Source: Clostridiales bacterium (lineage in GTDB: Bacteria; Bacillota; Clostridia; Christensenellales; Pumilibacteraceae). Taken from it: a stretch of 64,000 nt of DNA. Shown piece after piece: positions 56,325 to 64,000 of this stretch. Made by a program: the position numbers and the translations under genes. The notes below the pieces were generated by a model, which saw only the letters and a list, made by a program, of their open reading frames with translations, made no database searches and had not been told where the DNA came from. Location of the stretch: assembly GCA_029070965.1 (NCBI GenBank), contig JAIEBI010000022.1, forward strand, positions 1 to 64,000, in the 5' to 3' direction. Position 1 is the stretch's first letter, and the number at the start of each line of letters is the position of its first letter.

Positions 56325-56969
56325 ATGAAAGATCCTTACAAGGTTTTGGGACTGGATAAATCCGCCGACCCCGAAACGATAAAAGCCAAATATCAAGAGC
56401 TTCACGACCTGTACGGCGAACAACGGTTCCGTTCGGGCGAGGAGGGCAACGAGGGCGCGCGCAAGCTCCAAGAGCTTGAAGAAGCGTGGGTTTTGATTTC
56501 CTCCGATTTAAGCCGTGATACGGTAAGCGGCGGCAACGTCGGCGATTTCGGCACTGTGGACGGGCTTATCCGTCAGGGCAAGTACGACGAGGCGCAGGAT
56601 ATACTCGATTCCATTCAAAACCGCAACGGCGAATGGCATTATATGCAGGCGATTATTTTTTACAAGCGCGAATGGTTGACGGATTCCAAAACGCAGCTCG
56701 AAATGGCTATTAGGGAAGACCCCAACAACGCCAAGTACCGTTCGTCGCTGGATAAGCTCAATCTCTCTATGGGCGGCGGCCAGAGCACGGCGCAAAACCA
56801 ACAAAACCCTAACGTCAATCCCAACAACTATGGCGGTCAGTACAACAACCAACCCCCGTACAATGATTACGGCGGCGGTCAACAGCAGGACATGTCCAAC
56901 TGTCTGTCCACGTGCTGCTGCGCGTACTGCCTTACCGACTGCCTTTGCAATGCTATGCGTTGCTGCTGA
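56325..56969 (+). CDS. J-domain protein with Cys-rich C-terminus
   Basis: DPYKVLGLDKSADPETIKAKYQELHDLYG; tail CLSTCCCAYCLTDCLCNAMRCC; the HPD motif is not canonical. Confidence 0.75.
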   Translation: MKDPYKVLGLDKSADPETIKAKYQELHDLYGEQRFRSGEEGNEGARKLQELEEAWVLISSDLSRDTVSGGNVGDFGTVDGLIRQGKYDEAQDILDSIQNRNGEWHYMQAIIFYKREWLTDSKTQLEMAIREDPNNAKYRSSLDKLNLSMGGGQSTAQNQQNPNVNPNNYGGQYNNQPPYNDYGGGQQQDMSNCLSTCCCAYCLTDCLCNAMRCC

Positions 56970-57637
56970 TGAAGGTTCAAACCAAAAAATTGACGACGGC
57001 GGCGGTTTGCACCGCGCTTGCCGTAATAATGTGCGCCGCCACGGCGTATCTTCCGCTTAGCTTTATGCCGTTATACTTAGCGGCATTTTGCATATTTTTG
57101 GCGTGCAAGCGCGGCAGTATCGTATACGGACTGCTTTGCGCCGCCGCGTCGATAGGACTTATGTTCCTTATGAGCGGGCTTTCCGTCAAGTGGCTTATGT
57201 TCGTACTCATATTCGCACCGTACGGCGTGCTTACCGTTGCTTTGGACAAGCTATCTTACTTTAAGTGGAAAACGGCGCTTATTCGCGCGGCGATCGCAAT
57301 AGTGTTTTTCAACCTGACCGTCGGAGTGGTGTACCTTATCGTAACCAACGTGCTTACGGTGGGCTTGGATATAGACGTAAACGTTTGGGTGAGCAAGGTG
57401 GGCGGATATGCGGTGCTCGCCGTTATTGCGACGGTCGTGCTTGTTTCGCTCGACTTTATGTTTTGCGCATTGTCTGTTACAGTGCTCAAAAAGATTCCGG
57501 CAAATACCACCAAAGCCGAGTTGATTAAGCAGAAGAAACAAGCGGAGCAAAAACCGAACGACGAAAAAAATCAACCCGAATACGATATTTTCGGGTACGA
57601 GATAAATCATGACGATAGCGATAAGGGCGATAAATAG
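56969..57637 (+). CDS. Multi-pass membrane protein (ECF S-component/DUF2232-like)
   Basis: About 6 hydrophobic segments; ATG overlaps upstream TGA. Confidence 0.6.
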   Translation: MKVQTKKLTTAAVCTALAVIMCAATAYLPLSFMPLYLAAFCIFLACKRGSIVYGLLCAAASIGLMFLMSGLSVKWLMFVLIFAPYGVLTVALDKLSYFKWKTALIRAAIAIVFFNLTVGVVYLIVTNVLTVGLDIDVNVWVSKVGGYAVLAVIATVVLVSLDFMFCALSVTVLKKIPANTTKAELIKQKKQAEQKPNDEKNQPEYDIFGYEINHDDSDKGDK

Positions 57638-57727
57638 CAATCGCCCTTATTGTATTTGACAAATACGCATATATATGTTACTATGCACAAGTGAATATTT
57701 TCACATTATGTACTTTCGGAGGAAATT

Positions 57728-58627
57728 ATGAACAAAGTTAAAGTAATTACCGATTCCTGCGCAGATCCTTGCAAGGAATTGCGCGAAAAATACGATTTCG
57801 ACTACGCTCTTATGAGCCTTGTGTGGGACGGCAAGGAAGTGCCTGCCTCCTGCGATCAGGACGTATTCACCTTTAAGGATATGTACGACGCAATGCGCGC
57901 AGGCAAGCGCATAATAACCCAGCAGGTTTCCGGCCCCGAATTCGAACGCGTGTTTACGCTGTACTTAGAACAAGGCTACGACATAGTGTACGTTGCGTGT
58001 TCGTCGGCGCTGTCCGGTTCGTACAACCTCGGTATGCAAGAAGCAAAGCGCTTGATGGAAAAATATCCCGATCAAAAGATAATTTGTGTCGACCCCAAAA
58101 ACTCGGTGTGCGGCGAATTGATTGTGGCTATCGAGGCGGCTAAGCTTGCCGCGCTCGGCGCGAGTGTGGAGGAGGTTGCGGCGCATGCCGAGGCTATTTC
58201 GCCCAAAGCAATGCAGTTTGCCGCTATCGGAGATTTGTCGTACTTAAAACGCGCCGGCAGGGTAAAGGCTACCGCAGCGTTCTTCGGCAATCTGTTCGGC
58301 ATTAAGCCCATTCTCATCAGCAACAGAATAGGCGAAAACGAGGCAGTCAAAAAGGTTAAGGGGCGTAAAAACTCGCTCGACGAAATCGTCAACATGCTTG
58401 CGGCTTCGCTCACCGACGAGGAGTATCCCGCATCCGAGCAAACTATTTTCGTCGCGCACGCCGATTGCGAAGCGGACGCACAATATCTTGCCGAGCAGGT
58501 CAAGGCAAAAATCAATCCCAAAGAAATCGTTATCAACGAAATAGGCCCCACCATAGGCGCGTCGGTAGGTCCCGAAACGGTTGCTCTTTACGCATTCGGC
58601 GACCAGTACGCCACACTCAATAACTAA
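57728..58627 (+). CDS. degV: DegV family fatty-acid-binding protein
   Basis: VKVITDSCADPCKEL ... SSALSGSYN ... GDLSYLKRAGRV. Confidence 0.92.
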   Translation: MNKVKVITDSCADPCKELREKYDFDYALMSLVWDGKEVPASCDQDVFTFKDMYDAMRAGKRIITQQVSGPEFERVFTLYLEQGYDIVYVACSSALSGSYNLGMQEAKRLMEKYPDQKIICVDPKNSVCGELIVAIEAAKLAALGASVEEVAAHAEAISPKAMQFAAIGDLSYLKRAGRVKATAAFFGNLFGIKPILISNRIGENEAVKKVKGRKNSLDEIVNMLAASLTDEEYPASEQTIFVAHADCEADAQYLAEQVKAKINPKEIVINEIGPTIGASVGPETVALYAFGDQYATLNN

Positions 58628-60303
58628 TGGGTGAGCGCATGGCAGCTACTTACAAGTTGGACGGCTACGCCTTTGCCGATATGGTCAAGAGCGGAGCGGT
58701 CAATCTCAGAAACAACGCGCAGACGGTAAACGAGCTCAACGTTTTTCCCATACCCGACGGCGACACCGGCGAGAACATGGCGCGCACCATTGAGGGGGGT
58801 ATATCCGCGCTTGCGGCGGTGGACAGCGGAGATATTTCCGCAGTGGCGGCCGAGCTTGCCCGCGGCATGCTTTTGTCGGCGCGCGGCAACAGCGGCGTAA
58901 TACTGTCGCAGTTTTTCGAGGGAGTGCGGCGCGGCCTTGTCGGCGTAAAGCAGGCGGGTATAAGGGAGCTTAAAGCGGCGTTTACCGCGGGCGTAAAGCA
59001 AGCGTATTCGGCGGTTGTTCAGCCCACAGAGGGCACGATACTTACCGTAATGCGCGAGGCTACCGACGGCGCAAGCAAGGTAGGCGACGACGAGAGCACC
59101 GACAAATACTTCTCCGTGTTTATCGACGAAATGTATGCGTCGCTCGAACGCACGCCCGAGCTGCTGCCCGTACTGAAAGAATCGGGCGTTATAGACAGCG
59201 GCGGCGCGGGGTTTGTGTACATAGTGGAAGGAATGAACCGCGCATTGCTCGGCGAGGCTGACAGCGCAATGCAAAACCACGCGCACACCGAGGTCGCGGC
59301 GGCTGCGGATACCGACAAGTTCGACGAAAACAGCGAAATGAAGTTCGGCTACTGCACCGAGGTTATTGCGCAATTAACAAGCAAAAAGACGGACGTAGAA
59401 GCCTACGACGTAAAAACGCTTATAACGTATTTGGAATCGATTGGCGGCGACTCCATAGTCGCGTTCAAAACGGGTACGCGCATAAAGGTGCACGTACATA
59501 CATTCGAGCCCGACAAGGTGCTTAGCTACTGCCTGACGGTGGGCGAGCTTGTAGCGGTCAAGGTGGAAAACATGTCCGTTCAGCACACCGAAGTGGTGGT
59601 GCGCAATCGGTTTGTGCGGCAAACGCCCAAAAATGCGAATAGACAAAAGTACGCGTGCGTGGCGGTTGCCGACGGCGACGGCATTATAGAACAGTTCAAG
59701 TCGCTTGGCGCCGACTACGTTGTGGACGGCAAGCAAACTATGAACCCTTCGGCGCAGGACTTTATAGCGGCGTTCGACGAGGTAAATGCGCAGGTTATAT
59801 TCGTGTTGCCCAACAATTCCAACATAATACTCACCGCCAAGCAGGCAGCGGAGCTGTACACAAAGTCGCAGGTGGTTGTAATCGAAAGCAAGACGCTTGC
59901 CGAGGGATATTCGGCACTGTCCATGCACGACTACACTGCGGACGATGTAGACAAAATCAAAGCGATATTCGAGGACGCCGTAAACACGGTGGAAACGGGG
60001 CTTGTAACGTACGCCGTGCGCGACAGTCACATATGCGGAAAGGATATTAAAAAAGGCGACTTTTTGGGGTTTGCGGGCAAAGACCTGCTTGCGTGCAACG
60101 GCGATATGATAGTTGCCGCATGCGAGTTGTTGGACAAGATAGACAAGACGGACAAATCGGTGATTATAGCAATGCGCGGCAAAGCCGCAAGCGACGAGGA
60201 CGTAGCCAAGATAGCGGCGCATGTGCGCAACACGACCGACTTGGAATTCTACGACTTCGACGGCGGTCAGGACGTGTACTCGTTCATATTCGTTGTTGAG
60301 TAG
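58627..60303 (+). CDS. DAK2 domain (FakA-like) kinase
   Basis: ELNVFPIPDGDTGENMARTI, ARGNSGVILSQFFEG. Confidence 0.92.
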   Translation: MGERMAATYKLDGYAFADMVKSGAVNLRNNAQTVNELNVFPIPDGDTGENMARTIEGGISALAAVDSGDISAVAAELARGMLLSARGNSGVILSQFFEGVRRGLVGVKQAGIRELKAAFTAGVKQAYSAVVQPTEGTILTVMREATDGASKVGDDESTDKYFSVFIDEMYASLERTPELLPVLKESGVIDSGGAGFVYIVEGMNRALLGEADSAMQNHAHTEVAAAADTDKFDENSEMKFGYCTEVIAQLTSKKTDVEAYDVKTLITYLESIGGDSIVAFKTGTRIKVHVHTFEPDKVLSYCLTVGELVAVKVENMSVQHTEVVVRNRFVRQTPKNANRQKYACVAVADGDGIIEQFKSLGADYVVDGKQTMNPSAQDFIAAFDEVNAQVIFVLPNNSNIILTAKQAAELYTKSQVVVIESKTLAEGYSALSMHDYTADDVDKIKAIFEDAVNTVETGLVTYAVRDSHICGKDIKKGDFLGFAGKDLLACNGDMIVAACELLDKIDKTDKSVIIAMRGKAASDEDVAKIAAHVRNTTDLEFYDFDGGQDVYSFIFVVE

Positions 60304-60333
60304 TAATAGAGATTTATTATAAGGAGATATATC

Positions 60334-61500
60334 ATGCTCGGAAATTTTACGTACTGCAATCCCACAAAGCTGTATTTCGGCAAAGACGCGCTGGACGGAC
60401 TTAACGAGGAGCTGCCTAAGTACGGCAAAAACGTACTGCTTGTGTACGGCGGCGGGTCTATCAAAAAGAACGGCATATACGACAAGGTGGTCGCCATACT
60501 CAAAGCCAACGACAAGAACGTTTACGAGGACGCCGGCGTAATGCCCAATCCCACCTCGGACAAGCTTAAAGAGGGGATAGAGCGCGCCAAAAGCGCCAAG
60601 GCGGATTTGATATTAGCCGTCGGCGGCGGGTCGGTGTGCGACTACGCCAAGGCCGTGTCCGTTTCGGTCAACTGCAACGACGACGCGTGGGATAAATACT
60701 TTATCCGGTTCGAGGACGTTACTTGCGACATTATACCCGTCGGGTGCGTGTTGACAATGGTGGGCACGGGCAGCGAAATGAACGGCGGCTCGGTAATAAC
60801 CAACCACGCACAAAAGCTGAAAATCGGGCACGTGTTCGGCGAGAATGTGTTCCCCAAGTTTTCTATACTCAATCCCGAATTTACTTACACGCTGCCCAAG
60901 TACCAAATGGTATCCGGCATATACGACATAATGTCGCACATACTCGAGCAGTATTTTTCGGGCGAGGACGACAACACCAGCGATTATATAATGGAAGGGC
61001 TGTTGCGCTCGCTCATACACAGCGCGAATATAGCGGTAAAGAACCCTACCGACTACGAGGCGCGCAGCAACATAATGTGGATAGCGACGTGGGCGCTTAA
61101 CACACTTGTCGCCAAGGGCAAGACTACCGACTGGGAAGTGCATATGCTCGGTCAAGCGGTAGGCGCGCACACCGACGCCACGCACGGAATGACGCTCGCG
61201 GCGGTATCGATGCCCTATTACAGGTATATCATGCCGTACGGAATAAAAAAGTTCGCGCGGTACGCCGTAAACGTTTGGGGCGTCAACCCCGACGGCAAGA
61301 CGGAACAGCAGACCGCCGAACAAGGCCTTGCGGCAATGGAAAGTTGGATGAAGAGCATAGGACTTGTAATGAACATAACCGAGCTCGGCGCGACCGAGGA
61401 CATGCTGGACGGCATAACCGAAAGCACGCTGATTATGGACGGCGGCTACAAGGTTTTGGACAAATCCGAGATCCGCGCCATATACAAAAAAAGCTTGTAA
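60334..61500 (+). CDS. Iron-containing alcohol dehydrogenase
   Basis: NPTKLYFGKDALDGL, VYGGGSIKKNGIYDKV, AVGGGSVCDYAKAV. Confidence 0.94.
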   Translation: MLGNFTYCNPTKLYFGKDALDGLNEELPKYGKNVLLVYGGGSIKKNGIYDKVVAILKANDKNVYEDAGVMPNPTSDKLKEGIERAKSAKADLILAVGGGSVCDYAKAVSVSVNCNDDAWDKYFIRFEDVTCDIIPVGCVLTMVGTGSEMNGGSVITNHAQKLKIGHVFGENVFPKFSILNPEFTYTLPKYQMVSGIYDIMSHILEQYFSGEDDNTSDYIMEGLLRSLIHSANIAVKNPTDYEARSNIMWIATWALNTLVAKGKTTDWEVHMLGQAVGAHTDATHGMTLAAVSMPYYRYIMPYGIKKFARYAVNVWGVNPDGKTEQQTAEQGLAAMESWMKSIGLVMNITELGATEDMLDGITESTLIMDGGYKVLDKSEIRAIYKKSL

Positions 61501-61551
61501 AATTTTTCCAAGGAAGCAAAAATTTTCTCAAATTTATTTTTTTGTAAACTC

Positions 61552-61617
61552 TTGACAAAGATAAATGCATATAGTAATATGAACATGACAACGGCGTCGT
61601 AATTATTACGACGCCGT
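61552..61617 (+). promoter_or_regulatory. Promoter plus 5'-terminal mRNA hairpin
   Basis: TTGACA-17-TAATAT, then ACGGCGTCGTAA-tta-TTACGACGCCGT (12-bp perfect stem). Confidence 0.7.
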
Positions 61618-61651
61618 TTGCTTTGAAATAATTTCTCGGGAGGAAGAAAAC

Positions 61652-63055
61652 ATGCCGACACAAACACTATCGTTAAAAGCACGCATAAGCGCAATAATCA
61701 CGGCATTGGTGCTGTTTATTACCGCGCTTTGCTGCACGGCTCGCCCTACAGTTGCAACTGCGGACGGCTGGAGCGAAGACGAATTTTTTATCGATCCCGA
61801 CCATGTTTGCACCAATGATTGCTATAGGAACATATACTACCTAACCGACAATATGAAATCGCAAAACTATGTAAACGGTTTTTTGGGCGATTTGGTGGAT
61901 ATATATGCACAGCAGCATACTGCGTTTAATGAGTTTAAGTATTACGATATAAAAGCGATATACAAGGATGTGTGGCGCGAATCCGTTCCGAGCCAAGAAC
62001 GCTTTGGCGAACCTATTTGGTTGTACAACGAGGACTCCATAAAAAACGCCTTGGTAATATACGAGCTAAACGAATTGTTGCCACTTCAATTTGCGGACAA
62101 TGAACCGTACCAGCCTACAGCTGAATTGTACGATAGGTTTTTGAAGTTTAAACGCAATAATTGCAGGATTTTGTTTATTTGTAATACCGACGAATTGAAC
62201 TTTAACGACTATGACGAAAGCAATAGGTTTTTGGACCTTGTGGACGCACATGTCAATACCGACATTTACTCGTATTTTGCGGAAACGGTTCTGACAGAGA
62301 TTGCAGAGGGTCCTATCAGCGGCACGACAATAATACTGGATAGGAGCCTGTGTCCTTCTTCCGTATGGTTTGAGGCTTATCACGAAAACCACTATAAGCG
62401 TATATACGGTAATAACATCTATCCGCGGTACGGAAGCAGGTACGAATTTTTGGACGGCATGCTTATTCCGCGAATAAGAGAGGTAATCGGACAAATAAGA
62501 CCGGGATTCTATGACGACAACATAAATTTTTTGGACAACAACAATATTAATATACTGTGCTATCTCGGTAACAATTTATTTTACGATATAGGGCGCGGCG
62601 GCGGTATGTATTATTATGAGGATGATATTTTCACCTTTTTAGATAGATACCAAAGCAACGAATATTACTATGTCGGGTCTACGCGGTACGGCAATGATCA
62701 AACGGAATTGCGCGAGTTGTTAATTGCCATAGAATACGAAGCCGGCATTGAAGGCATGTTTAAAAAATACATGTTTGTAGAACACGGCTCTTACTATGCA
62801 GTTGACGGTGAAAGTAATATGCGCGCTGCCGGCTTGGATAGTCGCGCCGTGGAAAAATTTATATCGCCTATAATAGCTTGCTTTTTGTTTGAAGATATAT
62901 ACGAGGTTGATTTGTGGGCATTTTGCAACTGGTCGGGACGGTGTCCGATTACAATAAAGCCTACGGGCACCTACACTTGGCTGTTGCCGTTGGCCGATCC
63001 GATAGACTCGATAGGCGAAACCGAGGAGCGGGAATATTATGACGACTTGGATTAA
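61652..63055 (+). CDS. Secreted protein of unknown function
   Basis: Signal peptide; no recognised motif; gggagg SD. Confidence 0.65.
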   Translation: MPTQTLSLKARISAIITALVLFITALCCTARPTVATADGWSEDEFFIDPDHVCTNDCYRNIYYLTDNMKSQNYVNGFLGDLVDIYAQQHTAFNEFKYYDIKAIYKDVWRESVPSQERFGEPIWLYNEDSIKNALVIYELNELLPLQFADNEPYQPTAELYDRFLKFKRNNCRILFICNTDELNFNDYDESNRFLDLVDAHVNTDIYSYFAETVLTEIAEGPISGTTIILDRSLCPSSVWFEAYHENHYKRIYGNNIYPRYGSRYEFLDGMLIPRIREVIGQIRPGFYDDNINFLDNNNINILCYLGNNLFYDIGRGGGMYYYEDDIFTFLDRYQSNEYYYVGSTRYGNDQTELRELLIAIEYEAGIEGMFKKYMFVEHGSYYAVDGESNMRAAGLDSRAVEKFISPIIACFLFEDIYEVDLWAFCNWSGRCPITIKPTGTYTWLLPLADPIDSIGETEEREYYDDLD

Positions 63056-64000
63056 ACGAATATTCACATTAATAGTTATTACACTGCTTGCAGTGCTTTG
63101 TATGGCGGTTGTTGTGGCATGCGGGCCGTCCGACAGTTCGCCGCAAAAGCTGCCTACGCCCGACGGACTTGCAAGAAGCGGTGGCATAGTTACATGGAAC
63201 GACGACCCGCTGCATGTAGACTTTGTCGTAAGTGTTGACGGAACAGAATACAAAACTACCGAAAATTTTTTTGACGTTAAGTTTGCCGTAAGGGAAGGTA
63301 AAGCTATTGAAATAAAGGTAAAGGCGTTGGGCGACGGCAAGTACTACGTAGATTCCGAGTGGTCGAAGGCGTTGACGGTGGCTCCTATGTCATTAACCAT
63401 GGAATTGATGACGAACAAAAACGAATACCAAATTAAAAAATGTAACAAGGCGTCGGGGGATATAGTTTTGCCGCAAACGTACGGCGGTCTTTTTGTTACG
63501 CAAATAGGCGTCGGTGCATTCAGTGGCTGTAACGACGTAACAAGCGTTACAATTCCCGACGGTTTTACGTATATAAGTACCGCCGCATTTAAAGGTTGCG
63601 CCAATCTCGAAAGAGTTGTTATTCCCGATACGGTGGAAAAAATCAACGCCGGTGCATTTGAGGGTTGCGAAAAGCTGAAAGCAATACACATACCCAAACA
63701 CGTATCTTTTATAAACGATAATATATTCAGTCAATCGGGAATGGAAAATTTGACGGTAGACGCCGACAATCAATATTACAGGGCAGAGGGTAATTGCTTG
63801 ATACGAAGGAGCGACAACGCAATTACTTTCGCAAACGAAAATAGCACAATTCCGTCGGACGTCGATACAATAGCACAATGGGCAATATATTCCGACAAGC
63901 TTGAAACAATGACAATACCCGACGGCGTAAAAAAGCTTGCCCAATATTCTTTTAGCTGCGCTAACTTAAAACGTGTGCAAATACCCGAAAGCGTGATTGA
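63039..64000 (+). CDS. BspA-type leucine-rich-repeat lipoprotein (truncated by window end)
   Basis: Own translation: MTTWIKRIFTLIVITLLAVLCMAVVVACGPS (lipobox) then IGVGAFSGCNDVTSVTIPDGFTYISTAAFKGCANLERVVIPDTVEKI repeats. Confidence 0.85.
   Translation, partial: MTTWIKRIFTLIVITLLAVLCMAVVVACGPSDSSPQKLPTPDGLARSGGIVTWNDDPLHVDFVVSVDGTEYKTTENFFDVKFAVREGKAIEIKVKALGDGKYYVDSEWSKALTVAPMSLTMELMTNKNEYQIKKCNKASGDIVLPQTYGGLFVTQIGVGAFSGCNDVTSVTIPDGFTYISTAAFKGCANLERVVIPDTVEKINAGAFEGCEKLKAIHIPKHVSFINDNIFSQSGMENLTVDADNQYYRAEGNCLIRRSDNAITFANENSTIPSDVDTIAQWAIYSDKLETMTIPDGVKKLAQYSFSCANLKRVQIPESVI

Noticed and set aside
1-64000. CRISPR array, restriction-modification, toxin-antitoxin or other defence locus
   Set aside because: No regularly spaced repeats and no recognisable Cas, methyltransferase, endonuclease or toxin genes.

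Overview
The window is a gene-dense stretch of what looks like an uncultivated Firmicutes/Clostridia-type chromosome. Housekeeping and central-carbon genes dominate: pckA, malQ, glpK, pfkA, ppk/ppx, ftsH, dnaX, recR, rsmA, gltX, trpS, thrC, nadE. There are two tRNA genes (Thr-CGT, Met-CAT), two small HTH-regulator loci, secreted proteins at the right edge, and several families of short intergenic repeats. No CRISPR array, prophage, transposase or integrase was seen. The strongest non-routine signals are: (1) both tRNA genes are followed by a terminator hairpin whose arms extend outward into an inverted copy of the tRNA 3' end; (2) an A10 tract directly after a perfect 9-bp hairpin inside dnaX, where both alternative frames stop within a few codons, predicting a gamma-like short product; (3) an HTH repressor divergent from a promoter that drives only a ~75-nt terminator-ended transcript (candidate sRNA); (4) an HTH repressor next to a consensus promoter carrying three operator repeats spaced exactly 22 bp; (5) a MITE-like family with AATTAAG-type terminal inverted repeats that abuts stop codons. 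All family names are from reading the sequence by eye, and no database search was run.
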